Source of the DNA: DASWIG01 sp965371445 | GTDB lineage: Bacteria; Acidobacteriota; Thermoanaerobaculia; Multivoradales; J023 | NCBI GenBank assembly: GCA_965371445.1 | Contig: CBDUYN010000032.1 | Coordinates: 4,360-68,359, forward strand | Length of the DNA: 64,000 bases | Direction: 5' to 3' | Part shown: in pieces, positions 25,454 to 34,685 of the stretch | Position numbering within the stretch: position 1 is the first letter of the stretch | How the letters are laid out: the number at the start of each line of letters is the position of its first letter | Notes under the pieces: generated by a model | Told to the model about the DNA's origin: nothing | The model's input: the letters and a program-made list of their open reading frames with translations, nothing else | Databases searched by the model: none | Made by a program: the position numbers and the translations under genes

Positions 25454-26458
25454 CTATTCCAGGTAGAGAAGCTCGTAGCTCTTGCGGTGGATCGCCTTCA
25501 GGATCCGCCTCACAGGCCGGCTCTCGAGAATCCGGCGGCCCCGCCGCGGCGGCGGCGCGGGTCCGAGTGCCGACGTCGCCGCGACGCTCAGGCGGGAGGG
25601 ATCGAGCCACGGCAGCTCGACGCCCGCCTCGAGAGGACGGTTGCCCATGTGGTGGACGAGGTAGTCGACCGTCGACAAACGCCAGTAGCCGGCCTCGTCG
25701 AGGCGTTCGTCGAAGACGTTGTCGTCGCCGAAGGGAATGCTCGTCGGCAGAGGGAAAAGACGTCGGAGGACACGACGGCGGCTCGTGAACTGGAAGTGCG
25801 CGGACGAGGCGAAGGCCTCGACACCGCCGCGGCGCAGGCGAACGTCGCGGCGCCGTGGGATCCGCCGAGCGTAACGCTCAGGCGTCTCGCCCAGGCCGCG
25901 GAGATGGCTGTCGACGAAATGGGACGGGACGAGGTCGTCACCCTCCTGCCACTCAGTCGCCGGATCGGCGGCGGCGCCTTCTAGGGTCGACCGGCAGCAC
26001 AGGCTCAGGTCGCGGGACATCGCCTGAGCCGTCACCACGCCGACCTCGGGGAAGGCGTCGAGCACGGCGCGCGAGGCCTCGAGCCAGCCGGGCAGGAAGT
26101 AGACGTCGCTGTCGGCATAGGCGACGAGCTCGCCGGCGGCGGCGGCGAAGAGCAGGTTCCAGGCCCCGACCTTGCCGAGGTTGCGCCGTGACAGGAAAAG
26201 CTGGTCGATCTCGCGCTCGGCGAAGCGCTCCTCGAGCCAGGTCCGCACCTCGGCACAGCTGCCGTTGTCGAGCACCAGGAGCTCGAAGGGAGGCGCCGCG
26301 CTCGCCCTGAGGCTGGCAAGGCAGAGCTTCAGCACCTCTAAGCTCCCGCTCCAGAACCCATGGAGCTCAGGGACGTGGACCACGGTGGCGAGCGTCAGAG
26401 GAGCCGGTGGAGCGAGCCGGCGGGTCAGGTGCATGGGATTCTTGCCGTGTCGGGGCAT
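25454..26458 (-). CDS. glycosyltransferase family 2 protein
   Basis: 334 aa. GT-A elements: LATVVHVPE, LELLVLDNGS-type strand (FELLVLDNGSCAEVRTWL), RRNLGKVGAWNLLFAAAAG and VAYADSDVYFLPGWL with the DxD metal site. A later acidic loop is IPFGDDNVFDERLDEAG. It is a soluble inverting transferase probably acting on the surface glycan. GAGGAAG lies just before the ATG at 26458 and TAAGAT a few bases further; ATG at 26434 is an alternative start. The gap to the divergent gene at 26567 is about 108 nt. Confidence 0.85.
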   Translation of the reverse strand: MPRHGKNPMHLTRRLAPPAPLTLATVVHVPELHGFWSGSLEVLKLCLASLRASAAPPFELLVLDNGSCAEVRTWLEERFAEREIDQLFLSRRNLGKVGAWNLLFAAAAGELVAYADSDVYFLPGWLEASRAVLDAFPEVGVVTAQAMSRDLSLCCRSTLEGAAADPATEWQEGDDLVPSHFVDSHLRGLGETPERYARRIPRRRDVRLRRGGVEAFASSAHFQFTSRRRVLRRLFPLPTSIPFGDDNVFDERLDEAGYWRLSTVDYLVHHMGNRPLEAGVELPWLDPSRLSVAATSALGPAPPPRRGRRILESRPVRRILKAIHRKSYELLYLE

Positions 26459-26566
26459 CTTCCTCGCATCTTAGCCGCTTCCGGGGTATCCCGCAAAAGA
26501 CGACCGCCCCGATTGTGGATACAATGGCGGTTCCTTCTTGGCGCCCTGGCGGCGAGGTATCCGATC

Positions 26567-27754
26567 ATGCGTATTCTCTTTGTCGGCGGCTCCTATTCCG
26601 TTCACACCGCGCGTTGGCTCCGGCAGATGAACGGCTTGCCCTGGGACATCCACCTCTTCGACCCGACGAACGGGCTCGTCCACGAAGAGCTCGAGGGGAT
26701 CACCCTCCATACAGGCTGGAAGAAACCGCTCGTGCCGCCAGGGACCCGGGTGATCTGCCGTTGGCCTTTTCTGCGCGGCCGGCATTTCCTGGCCAGACGC
26801 CTCCCCGCCGTCTGGAGCCGTATCCTCCCCGGGGCCGATCGCCGCCTGGCCCGTCTGATCGAGCGGCTCCAGCCCGACTGCATCCACGCCCTGGGGCTTC
26901 AGAACTACGCCGAAACGGTGCTCGGCGCGAGAGAGCTTCTGGGAGGGAAGCTCCCGGCGCCCTGGATCTATTCTTGTCGCGGCAGCGACATTTTCTACTA
27001 CCGGCGTTTCCCCGAGCACGAAGAGACCATCCGCGGCGTCCTTTCCGGGTGCGACTATTTCATGTGCAACTGTCAGCGAGACGTTCGGCTGGCCGAAGAA
27101 CATGGGTTCCGTGGCGAGCTCCTCGGGCTCTTCCAGGGAGGTGGAGGCTTTCCCGTCGCCGAGATGGTCGAACAATGTCCGCCGCCTCCGTCCGAGCGCC
27201 GGGTGATCGCCGTCAAGGGTCTGCAGACCGTCTTGGGAGACGCCCTCACGTGCATCGAGGCGCTTCGCCAATGCGCCGACCGGCTGCGCGGCTACCGATT
27301 GAAATTCTATCAATCGCAACCCACAACCGTCGAAGCGGCCCGTAGCTTGGCCGCGGACACGGGGATCGAAGTAGAAATCGTCACGAGGTCCAACTACCGC
27401 GTCATCTGGTCGCTCTTCGGCGAAGCACGCCTCGCGATCGCGGTCAGCCGGTCGGACGGAATACCCAACGCGATGGTCGAATCGATGATCATGGGCGCCT
27501 TTCCCATCCAGACCGACCCCGGAGGCGCTACGTCGGAATGGATCGAGGACGGCAGCAACGGCCTGCTCGTCCCTGACGACGATCCCGGTGCTGTCGCGGC
27601 AGCCGTCGTCGAAGCCTTGAGCGACGACCGCATGGTCGACGCGGCGGTCGAGGTCAACCGGCGGCTCGCTTTCGAGCGTGTCGACGAAGCTCGGGTCCGT
27701 CCCCGGGTGCTCGAAGCGTATCGCCGGGTCGCCGGTAGCGACGGCGGCGGCTAA
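26567..27754 (+). CDS. GT4-type glycosyltransferase
   Basis: 395 aa from the ATG at 26567. The N-terminal acceptor domain starts MRILFVGGSYSVHTARWLRQ and has WIYSCRGSDIFYY. The donor domain has VSRSDGIPNAMVESMIMGAFPIQT, where S-D-G-x-P-N-x-x-x-E replaces the usual EGFP...E motif but keeps its geometry, followed by GGATSEWIEDGSNGLLVPDD. It is cytoplasmic. TACAAT at 26520-26525 is a possible -10. It begins a plus-strand run with a methyltransferase and an asparagine-synthase-like enzyme. Confidence 0.85.
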   Translation: MRILFVGGSYSVHTARWLRQMNGLPWDIHLFDPTNGLVHEELEGITLHTGWKKPLVPPGTRVICRWPFLRGRHFLARRLPAVWSRILPGADRRLARLIERLQPDCIHALGLQNYAETVLGARELLGGKLPAPWIYSCRGSDIFYYRRFPEHEETIRGVLSGCDYFMCNCQRDVRLAEEHGFRGELLGLFQGGGGFPVAEMVEQCPPPPSERRVIAVKGLQTVLGDALTCIEALRQCADRLRGYRLKFYQSQPTTVEAARSLAADTGIEVEIVTRSNYRVIWSLFGEARLAIAVSRSDGIPNAMVESMIMGAFPIQTDPGGATSEWIEDGSNGLLVPDDDPGAVAAAVVEALSDDRMVDAAVEVNRRLAFERVDEARVRPRVLEAYRRVAGSDGGG

Positions 27755-27779
27755 CGTCACGGCGGTTTCGGAAGGACCG

Positions 27780-28502
27780 ATGGCAGGAGAAGCACCGCTG
27801 AAGATTTGGCTCTGGAGGCACCTGGTCAAGCCAGCCAGGGCGTGGAGGAGGATCTTTTTTTGCGCCGCGGGCGCGCTCGGACGGGGGCTCGCGCTTCTCG
27901 CCTCGGGCTGCCGGGAGGACCGCTACGGCATCCAGGCCTTCTACCTTCCCCGGCGCCGCTACGTCCACTTCGACGTCCACACGGGCACCGAGCGGCCCCA
28001 GGACCGCGTCTACGACCACCTGAGCCGGTTCTTCGCCGCGCGGGGTCTTGAGACCGTCCTCGACGTCGGTTGCGGTACGGGCTTCAAGCTGCTCAAGTAT
28101 TTCGGCGACTATGAAACCCTGGGGCTTGAGCGGCCGCCGGCCCTCGACCACCTCCGGGAGACCTATCCCGAGCGGCGATGGCAATTGGCCGACTTCGACG
28201 ACGTGCCGCCGGGATCGTTCGACATGGCGCTTTCGATCGACGTTATCGAGCACCTGCTTGACCCCGACGAGCTGCTGCGCTACCTTCTGAAGGTCGACTG
28301 CCGTTACGTGGCCCTGAGCTCGCCGGACCGCGACCGGCTGACCCTGGCCTCGCGGATCGGCCCGCCGGCGAACGTCCATCACGTCCGGGAATGGAGCCGG
28401 GAGGAGCTCGTGCGCTATGTCTCACGGTATTTCCGAGTCCTGGACTCCCAGGTGGTCAGCGGTCACGAGCACTATGTCGTTTGCGAAAAGAAAGATCGCT
28501 AG
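27780..28502 (+). CDS. class I SAM-dependent methyltransferase
   Basis: 240 aa from the ATG at 27780 with GGAAGGA 3-9 nt upstream. The SAM site is VLDVGCGTGFKLLKYF, then a Glu in LGLERP, LADFDDVPPGSFDMAL and SIDVIEHLLDPDELL, all typical of Methyltransf_11/23 enzymes in glycan clusters. The N-terminal 60 residues are basic with a hydrophobic stretch (IFFCAAGALGRGLALLA), so it may be membrane-associated. It probably methylates or otherwise caps the glycan. It is spaced 25 nt from the preceding glycosyltransferase. Confidence 0.83.
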   Translation: MAGEAPLKIWLWRHLVKPARAWRRIFFCAAGALGRGLALLASGCREDRYGIQAFYLPRRRYVHFDVHTGTERPQDRVYDHLSRFFAARGLETVLDVGCGTGFKLLKYFGDYETLGLERPPALDHLRETYPERRWQLADFDDVPPGSFDMALSIDVIEHLLDPDELLRYLLKVDCRYVALSSPDRDRLTLASRIGPPANVHHVREWSREELVRYVSRYFRVLDSQVVSGHEHYVVCEKKDR

Positions 28503-28567
28503 CCGGCGATCCCGGTCCGCGGACAAGGGTTGTAGGATCTCCGCATGATCCAGGAGCCCAGCTGACC

Positions 28568-30397
28568 ATGTGTGGTATCGCCGGCATCGTCGCGCCCAAC
28601 GCCTCCGCGTACGAGGAGACGATCCACCGCATGACCGAGCGTCTGCGGCATCGGGGTCCCGACGGCGATGCGATTCACGTCTTCCCTTCCTGCGCGCTGG
28701 GGCACACCCGCCTCGCCGTCATCGACCTGGAAGGAGGACGCCAGCCCATGCTCTCGGGCGACGCTACGACGGGCGTCGTCTTCAACGGCGAGATCTACGG
28801 TTACCAGGACATCCGTGCCTCCCATGCCGACTACCCCTTCCGCACGACCTCCGACACCGAGGTCTTACTGGCACTCTACGAGCGCCACCGGGAGGGGCTC
28901 CTGGAGCACTTGCCGGGGATGTTCTCCTTCGCCGTCTGGGACGAGCCGCGCCGCACCCTCCTCTGCGCGCGTGACCGCTTTGGAGAAAAGCCCTTCTACT
29001 ATGCCAGGGGGGCGGCTGGGGAGCTCGTCTTCGCCTCGGAATTGAAGGCGGTCGTCGCCTCGGATCTCCTCGAGCCCGTGCTCTCGACGACGAGCCTCGT
29101 CCACTACCTGCGCCACTACTACGTCCATCCCCACCGGACGATTTACGACAACGTCCAGGCGCTTCCCCCGGCCCACGCGTTGCTCTGGCGCGACGGCGAG
29201 CTACGGACCTGGCGCTACTGGGAGCTCGACGCGACGGACGAGAGCCTGGAGCTCGGCGAGGCGGTCGAGCGCTTTCGGGAGCTCCTGGAGCAAGCCGTGC
29301 GGCGACAGCTCGTGGCCGACGTGCCGGTGGGCGCTTTTTTGAGCGGTGGCCTCGACTCGTCGACGATCGTCGCCGCGGCCCGCGACCAGGGGCGGGGCCT
29401 GCGCACTTTCAGCTTTGGTTTCGACACCGAGAGGTTTGACGAGCGGCCCTATGCACGGGCCGCGGCCGCGCGTTATCAGACGGATCACCGCGAGATAACG
29501 ACCGGAGACGCGGACCTCGTCGAACTGACGTGCCGGATGCCCGAGATCTACGACGAGCCCTTCGCGGATTCCTCGAGCATGCCGACCTATCTGATCTGCG
29601 CCGCGGCCCGCCGCGAGCTCAAGGTGGTCCTGACGGGCGACGGCGGTGACGAGCTTCTTGCGGGTTATTCCCGATACGGCCGGCTGCTCGAGATGGAAGG
29701 GACACCAGGTGCCGGCCTCTGGCCGCCGCTTTTCAAACGGATCACCCAGCGTCTGCTCGGCCGGTTTGGTCTGGGACGGCTGGCGGACGCCTTGCCGCCG
29801 TCCGACGGCGCTCTTCTCCGCCGGCGTTACGGCCGGCTGTCCCGCGCCAACGAGGGGCTTTTGACCTTCTTTTCCGACGAGCTCATCGAGCGCCTGTGGC
29901 TCGGGGAGCCCTTCCCGCCGGTCGAGACGAACGGCTACGACACCGTCGACGGAGCCCTGAGGCGCGACCTCTCGCACTATCTGCCGGGCGACCTCCTGAC
30001 CAAAACAGACCGCGCGTCAATGGCGCATGGCCTGGAGCTCCGGGCACCCTTTCTCGACGTGGACCTGGCCTCTTTCTGCATCTCGCTGCCCCAGCGTCTC
30101 AAAATCCGCCCCGGAACGACCAAGCTGATCCTGCGCGAGGCTTACGCCGAGAGCTGGCCGCCGGAGCTGCGGCGGCGTGGCAAACAGGGCTTTCACGCCC
30201 CCAGGAACGACTGGCTCCGACAGGATCCGTTCGACGCCCTCAAAGAGGAATACCTGAGGTCACGGAACCGAAAGATCTACGACCTCTTCTCCTATCCCGA
30301 GATCCAGCCGCTCGTCGAGCGCAACAACCACAGGACGTGGAGCCTGCTCATCCTCTCGCTGTGGATGGAGTCCCATCGTTTCCTCTACCCCTCCTGA
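28568..30397 (+). CDS. asnB: asparagine synthase (glutamine-hydrolysing)-like amidotransferase
   Basis: 609 aa from the ATG at 28568 so that Cys2 (MCGIAG) is the N-terminal nucleophile of the class II glutaminase. The glutaminase domain shows RLRHRGPDGD, GHTRLAVIDLEGGRQPM and VVFNGEIYGY. The synthetase domain has the PP-loop FLSGGLDSSTIVA and LTGDGGDELLAGYSRY. It makes amides from an acid, ATP and glutamine. In polysaccharide loci such paralogues often amidate uronic acids, so free asparagine may not be its product. TAGGAT at 28533-28538 is a possible -10 and GGAG lies before the start. It ends 18 nt before the convergent ABC gene. Confidence 0.9.
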   Translation: MCGIAGIVAPNASAYEETIHRMTERLRHRGPDGDAIHVFPSCALGHTRLAVIDLEGGRQPMLSGDATTGVVFNGEIYGYQDIRASHADYPFRTTSDTEVLLALYERHREGLLEHLPGMFSFAVWDEPRRTLLCARDRFGEKPFYYARGAAGELVFASELKAVVASDLLEPVLSTTSLVHYLRHYYVHPHRTIYDNVQALPPAHALLWRDGELRTWRYWELDATDESLELGEAVERFRELLEQAVRRQLVADVPVGAFLSGGLDSSTIVAAARDQGRGLRTFSFGFDTERFDERPYARAAAARYQTDHREITTGDADLVELTCRMPEIYDEPFADSSSMPTYLICAAARRELKVVLTGDGGDELLAGYSRYGRLLEMEGTPGAGLWPPLFKRITQRLLGRFGLGRLADALPPSDGALLRRRYGRLSRANEGLLTFFSDELIERLWLGEPFPPVETNGYDTVDGALRRDLSHYLPGDLLTKTDRASMAHGLELRAPFLDVDLASFCISLPQRLKIRPGTTKLILREAYAESWPPELRRRGKQGFHAPRNDWLRQDPFDALKEEYLRSRNRKIYDLFSYPEIQPLVERNNHRTWSLLILSLWMESHRFLYPS

Positions 30398-30415
30398 ACG
30401 TGGAGCAAGACGAAG

Positions 30416-31684
30416 TCATGGCGAGCGCTCTTCTCCCCGGACCTGCCAGTCGAGGAGGGTGCTGAACTGGCCGGGGCGGCCGTTGCCCGTGAGCGTCCGA
30501 TGGTCCTCGAGGCGGAAACGGCCGACGACCCCGGGCGAGACGACCGAGAAACCGGCGGCGGACGTGAACCGCAACGCGGCGTGGTACTCCCCCGGCGCCA
30601 GGGAGCGGGCCGGCAGGGTGATGGTGACCTTCGCCTCGCCCAGCGGCAGGACGTTGAGCTGGTTGGGCGGGTGGTCGCGGCTTTCGGAGAAGAGGACCGT
30701 CATGCCGTCGGCCCCGGTGATCTCGAGATAGCCGACGAGGTCGGTCACCGGTCGCTCGAGCCGGCAGAGAAGCTCGAGCACGATCGGCTGGTCGCAATCG
30801 TGGCTCTCACCGACGGCGCCCTCGGCGTCGAGGATCCGCACCTCGAGGACCTGGAAGTCCTGTCCCGCCTTGGCCGGAAAGCTCATCCGGGCGGTACCGC
30901 CCGCGGACTCGAAGGAGTGGAGGTACTCGCGGATCACCGCCGCCGACGGACCGTAGCGTTCGACGCGGCCGTGGTCGATCCACAAGCATTGGGGGCAGAG
31001 CTCCCGGACGACGGCCATGTTGTGGCTGACGAAGAGAACGGTCCGTCCGCCCTTCGTCACCTCGCCCATCTTGCCGACGCACTTCTTGCGAAACTCGGCG
31101 TCGCCCACCGCCAGCACCTCGTCGATCAGCAGGATCTCCGGCTCGAGATGGGCCGCGACGGCGAAGGCGAGGCGCATGTACATGCCCGAGGAGTAGCGCT
31201 TGACCGGCGTGTCCATGAACGCTTCGAGTCCCGAAAAAGCGACGATCTCGTCGAAGCGGGCGTCGATCTCGCGGCGCCGCATGCCGAGGATGGCGCCGTT
31301 CAGGTAGACGTTGTCGCGTCCCGAGAGCTCGCGGTGAAAACCCGTGCCCACCTCCAGCAGGCTCGACACGCGGCCGTGGAGAAAGGCTCGTCCCTCGGTG
31401 GGCTCGGTGATTCGCGACAGGATCTTCAGGAGCGTCGACTTACCCGCCCCGTTAGGACCGACGAGGCCCACGGCTTCGCCTTCGCCGACCTCGAAGGAGA
31501 CGTCCCGCAGAGCCCACAGGACCTCCTCTTCGGACGGCGGCCGGAGCGTGGTGCGGAGGTAGTCGAAAGGCGAGCTCACCGCCCGTTGCAGGGCCTCGCG
31601 CAGCGTCCCGGCACGGTGCTCGCGGGCGCCGATGCGGTAGCGCTTCGACAGGCCCTCGACGCGGATCGCTGCTCGGCCCGCCAT
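30416..31684 (-). CDS. polysaccharide ABC exporter ATPase with C-terminal Wzt-like domain
   Basis: 422 aa from an ATG that overlaps the permease stop by one base (TGATG). Nucleotide-binding domain: Walker A GPNGAGKSTLLKIL, the LEVGTGFHRELSGRDNVYLNG block typical of teichoic-acid/O-antigen exporters, signature KRYSSGMYMRLAFAVA, Walker B EILLIDEVLAVGD and H-loop FVSHN. Residues about 270-420 form a beta-sandwich of Wzt C-terminal type, which binds the non-reducing end of the polymer to license export. That implies the glycan carries a terminal cap; methylation by the neighbouring methyltransferases is a candidate. Confidence 0.92.
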   Translation of the reverse strand: MAGRAAIRVEGLSKRYRIGAREHRAGTLREALQRAVSSPFDYLRTTLRPPSEEEVLWALRDVSFEVGEGEAVGLVGPNGAGKSTLLKILSRITEPTEGRAFLHGRVSSLLEVGTGFHRELSGRDNVYLNGAILGMRRREIDARFDEIVAFSGLEAFMDTPVKRYSSGMYMRLAFAVAAHLEPEILLIDEVLAVGDAEFRKKCVGKMGEVTKGGRTVLFVSHNMAVVRELCPQCLWIDHGRVERYGPSAAVIREYLHSFESAGGTARMSFPAKAGQDFQVLEVRILDAEGAVGESHDCDQPIVLELLCRLERPVTDLVGYLEITGADGMTVLFSESRDHPPNQLNVLPLGEAKVTITLPARSLAPGEYHAALRFTSAAGFSVVSPGVVGRFRLEDHRTLTGNGRPGQFSTLLDWQVRGEERSP

Positions 31685-32526
31685 CACAGGAGGTCCACGA
31701 CGTTTCTTTCCAGGCGGCGGAAGACGAACGCTCCGGCGACGAGGAGGACGGCGACCCCCGTCACCGGCACCAGCAGGAACGGCTCGGGCGGCGTCCCCTT
31801 GCCAAGGAGCGCCCAGCGGAAGCCCTCGACCACCCAGAACATCGGGTTGAGCCGATAGAGGGTCTGCCAGCGCTCCGGCACCAGGGTGGCGCTGTAGGCC
31901 ACGGGGGTGGCGTACATCGCCAGCTGCAGACCGTAGTTGATGACGAATTGGAGGTCCCGGAAGCGGACCGCCAGCGCCGCCGACCACAGGCCGATGGCGA
32001 GGGCCGTCGCCATCGCGAAGAAGACGTAGAGCGGCAGGATAAGCATCCGCGGTGAGAGCGGCACGCCGTAGGCGACGAGCATCCCCAGAAGGACGACGAA
32101 GGTGACGGCGAGGTCCACCAGGCTCGACAGCACTGCCGAGATCGGCACCACGAGGCGCGGGAAGTAGACCTTGGAGATCACCGCCATCTTGCTCACCAGG
32201 CTGCTCGCCGAGCCGGCCGCGGCGGCCGAGAAGTAGGTCCAGGGCAGGATCGCGGTGTAGGTAAAAAGCGGGTAGGGCACGCCCTCGGAGTCGAGCTTCG
32301 CCAGGCCGCCGAAGATCAGGGTGAACACCACCATGTCCAGAAGCGGCTTGATCACCACCCACAGAGGGCCCAGGGCCATCTGGCGGTAGCGGCCCTTGAT
32401 CTCGCGCGAGGTCCAGAACCACAGCAGCTCGCGGTAGCGCCAGACCTCCTCGAGGCCGAGGCGTCCCCAGCCGCGGGTACGCTGGACGACGAGGACCGGG
32501 ACGACGGGGGAGGTCTCGGCGCTCAT
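31684..32526 (-). CDS. polysaccharide ABC exporter permease (Wzm-type ABC-2)
   Basis: 280 aa from the ATG at 32526. The typical N-terminal cytoplasmic stretch RYRELLWFWTSREIKGRYRQ is followed by WVVIKPLLDMVVFTLIFGGLAK and about six membrane helices. FRDLQFVINYGLQLAMYATPVAYS and LNPMFWVVEGFRWALLG are hallmark motifs of O-antigen/teichoic acid permeases. It pairs with the ATPase directly downstream. The 55-nt gap to the divergent NeuA-HAD gene must hold both promoters. Confidence 0.92.
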   Translation of the reverse strand: MSAETSPVVPVLVVQRTRGWGRLGLEEVWRYRELLWFWTSREIKGRYRQMALGPLWVVIKPLLDMVVFTLIFGGLAKLDSEGVPYPLFTYTAILPWTYFSAAAAGSASSLVSKMAVISKVYFPRLVVPISAVLSSLVDLAVTFVVLLGMLVAYGVPLSPRMLILPLYVFFAMATALAIGLWSAALAVRFRDLQFVINYGLQLAMYATPVAYSATLVPERWQTLYRLNPMFWVVEGFRWALLGKGTPPEPFLLVPVTGVAVLLVAGAFVFRRLERNVVDLL

Positions 32527-32581
32527 CTGGGACAATCTAGCACGGCCGGCCAGGGCTCGGCGAGGTATGCTTCGCCTCGGT

Positions 32582-33739
32582 ATGAAAACTCTCGCCATCG
32601 TTCCGGCCCGCGGCGGCTCGAAAGGCATTCCGCGAAAGAACCTCGCTCTTTACTCCGGCCGACCCCTCCTGCTCCACACCCTGGAGGCGGCCCTTCGTGC
32701 CCCGTCGGTTGACCGCGTCGTCGTCTCGACCGACGACGACGAGATCGCCCGGACGGCAGGCGAGGCGGGGGCCGAGGTCGTCGAGCGTCCGGCGGAGCTG
32801 GCCGGCGACGAGGCGTCCTCGGAGTCGGCGCTCTTGCATGTGCTCGACACGCTGCGCGATCGAGAAGGCTACGAGCCGGACCGCGTCGTCTTCCTCCAGG
32901 CGACCTCGCCGCTGCGCCGCGGCGACGACGTCGACCATGCCGTCGAGCGCTTCGAGCGTACCGGCGCCGACTCGCTCTTCTCCGCCTGCCGAATCCACGG
33001 CTTCGTCTGGCGTCGCCGGGGCGAGGAGCTGAAGGCTCTGACCTACGACCCGGACCACCGCGAACGCCGCCAGGAGATCGGCGAGGACTACCTTGAGAAC
33101 GGTTCGATCTACGTGATGAAGCCCTGGGTCCTGCGCGAGCTCGGCAACCGGCTGGGCGGCAAGGTCGAGGTCTACGAGATGGACCCCCTCGACTCCTTCC
33201 AGGTCGACGAGCCCGGCGACCTCGCCCTCCTGGATCGCCTTGCCACCGTCCCCGCGGCACGGCGCGACGCGCCCGATCTGCGCGGTGTCCGGCTCCTCGT
33301 GCTCGACTTCGACGGCGTCTTGACCGACAACCGCGTCACCGTTCACCAGGACGGCAGCGAAGCGGTGGTCTGCGACCGCGGCGACGGCATGGGAGTCGAC
33401 CGCCTGGTGGCGCGCGGCGAGGTCGAGGTCCTGGTGCTCTCGAGCGAGCCGAACCCGGTCGTCGCCGCGCGTTGCCGAAAGCTCAGGATCACCTGCCACC
33501 AGGGCTACGAGCGGAAGCTCCCGAAGCTCCGGGAGCTGGTCGAGGAGCGGGGGCTTACGGCTTCGGAAGTCACCTACGTGGGCAACGACTTGAACGACTT
33601 GGCCGTCATGGGTTGGTGCGGGGTGCCGATCGCGGTGGCCGACGCGATCCCCGAGGTGAAGCGGGCGTCATGCTTCGTGACCCGGTGTCCCGGGGGACGC
33701 GGTGCGGTGCGCGAGGTCTGCGACCTGCTGTTGGCCTGA
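32582..33739 (+). CDS. NeuA-type cytidylyltransferase fused to a HAD (KdsC-like) phosphatase, copy 2
   Basis: 385 aa from the ATG at 32582. The architecture is that of the protein at 19906-21102: AIVPARGGSKGIPRKN, VVVSTDDDEIA, FLQATSPLR, ENGSIYVMKPWVL and DSFQVDEPGDLA, then the HAD part VLDFDGVLTDNRV, VLSSEPNPVV and GNDLNDLAVM. By eye well over half of the aligned residues are identical between the copies, so they are paralogues. This copy sits 10 nt upstream of the NeuB-like synthase, so it probably acts on that enzyme's product. Whether the two copies differ in substrate cannot be seen. Confidence 0.88.
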   Translation: MKTLAIVPARGGSKGIPRKNLALYSGRPLLLHTLEAALRAPSVDRVVVSTDDDEIARTAGEAGAEVVERPAELAGDEASSESALLHVLDTLRDREGYEPDRVVFLQATSPLRRGDDVDHAVERFERTGADSLFSACRIHGFVWRRRGEELKALTYDPDHRERRQEIGEDYLENGSIYVMKPWVLRELGNRLGGKVEVYEMDPLDSFQVDEPGDLALLDRLATVPAARRDAPDLRGVRLLVLDFDGVLTDNRVTVHQDGSEAVVCDRGDGMGVDRLVARGEVEVLVLSSEPNPVVAARCRKLRITCHQGYERKLPKLRELVEERGLTASEVTYVGNDLNDLAVMGWCGVPIAVADAIPEVKRASCFVTRCPGGRGAVREVCDLLLA

Positions 33740-33749
33740 CGGAGGAAGA

Positions 33750-34625
33750 ATGGACAAACGCCCCCACATCACCCTCGGCGGACGCCGCGTCGGTCCTGGC
33801 GAGCCGGCCTACGTCGTCGCCGAGATCGGCATCAACCACAACGGCGACGTCGACGTCGCCAAAAAGCTCGTCGACGCCGCCGTCGACGCCGGCTGCGCCG
33901 CCGTCAAGCTCCAGAAGAGAACGCCCGAGCTCGCGGTCCCCGCAGCGCAGCGCGACCGCCGGCGCGAGACGCCCTGGGGCGAGATGACCTACCTGGAGTA
34001 CCGCCGGCGCGTCGAGCTCGGCGAAGAGGAGTACCGCGAGCTCGACCGCTACTGCCGCGAGCGCGGGATCGCCTGGTTCGCCTCCTGCTGGGACACGAAG
34101 TCGGTGGACTTCGTCGAGCGCTTCGAGCCCGTCTGCTACAAGATCGCCTCGGCGAGCTTGAACGACGACGCCCTGCTCCGGTATGTCCGGGCGCAGGGCC
34201 GTCCCGTCGTCCTCTCGACGGGGATGTCGACGATGGAGGAGATCCGCCGCGCCGTCGCCGTGCTCGGCACGGACGAGCTGATCCTGACCCATTGCACCTC
34301 GGCTTACCCCTGCCGTCCCGAGGAGCTCAACCTGCGGATGATCGAGACGTTGGGACGAGAGTTTCCCTGTCCGGTCGGCTATTCGGGGCACGAGGTGGGC
34401 TTGCAGACGACGGTGGCCGCCGTCGCCTTGGGCGCGTCGCTCGTCGAGCGTCACGTCACCCTCGACCGCGCCATGTGGGGAAGCGACCAGGCGGCCTCGG
34501 TCGAACCCTGGGGCCTGATGCGCCTGGTGCGAGACATCCGGGTGGTGGAGGCGGCCCTGGGCGACGGCAAAAAGCGCGTCTACGCGAGCGAGCGGCCCTT
34601 GATCGAGCGTCTGCGGCGGTTCTAG
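33750..34625 (+). CDS. NeuB-like nonulosonic acid synthase, without SAF domain
   Basis: 291 aa from the ATG at 33750 with GGAGGAAGA directly before it. The TIM-barrel NeuB domain is clear: VVAEIGINHNGDVDVAKKLVD, AVKLQKR, FASCWDTKSVDF, CYKIASASLN, VLSTGMST, LTHCTSAYPCRPEELNL, GYSGHE and ERHVTLDRAMWGSDQAASV. It condenses PEP with an N-acetyl-mannosamine-type or diNAc sugar to form a sialic-like acid. The chain ends near ERPLIERLRRF, with no C-terminal antifreeze-like SAF domain of about 60 residues that most NeuB proteins carry. The 60 nt after the stop hold nothing recognisable. Confidence 0.87.
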   Translation: MDKRPHITLGGRRVGPGEPAYVVAEIGINHNGDVDVAKKLVDAAVDAGCAAVKLQKRTPELAVPAAQRDRRRETPWGEMTYLEYRRRVELGEEEYRELDRYCRERGIAWFASCWDTKSVDFVERFEPVCYKIASASLNDDALLRYVRAQGRPVVLSTGMSTMEEIRRAVAVLGTDELILTHCTSAYPCRPEELNLRMIETLGREFPCPVGYSGHEVGLQTTVAAVALGASLVERHVTLDRAMWGSDQAASVEPWGLMRLVRDIRVVEAALGDGKKRVYASERPLIERLRRF

Positions 34626-34685
34626 TGTCTCTCGACGTGGACAACGCCGCGCGCTACCTTCGCACTACGCGATCGAGTTTGAGCG

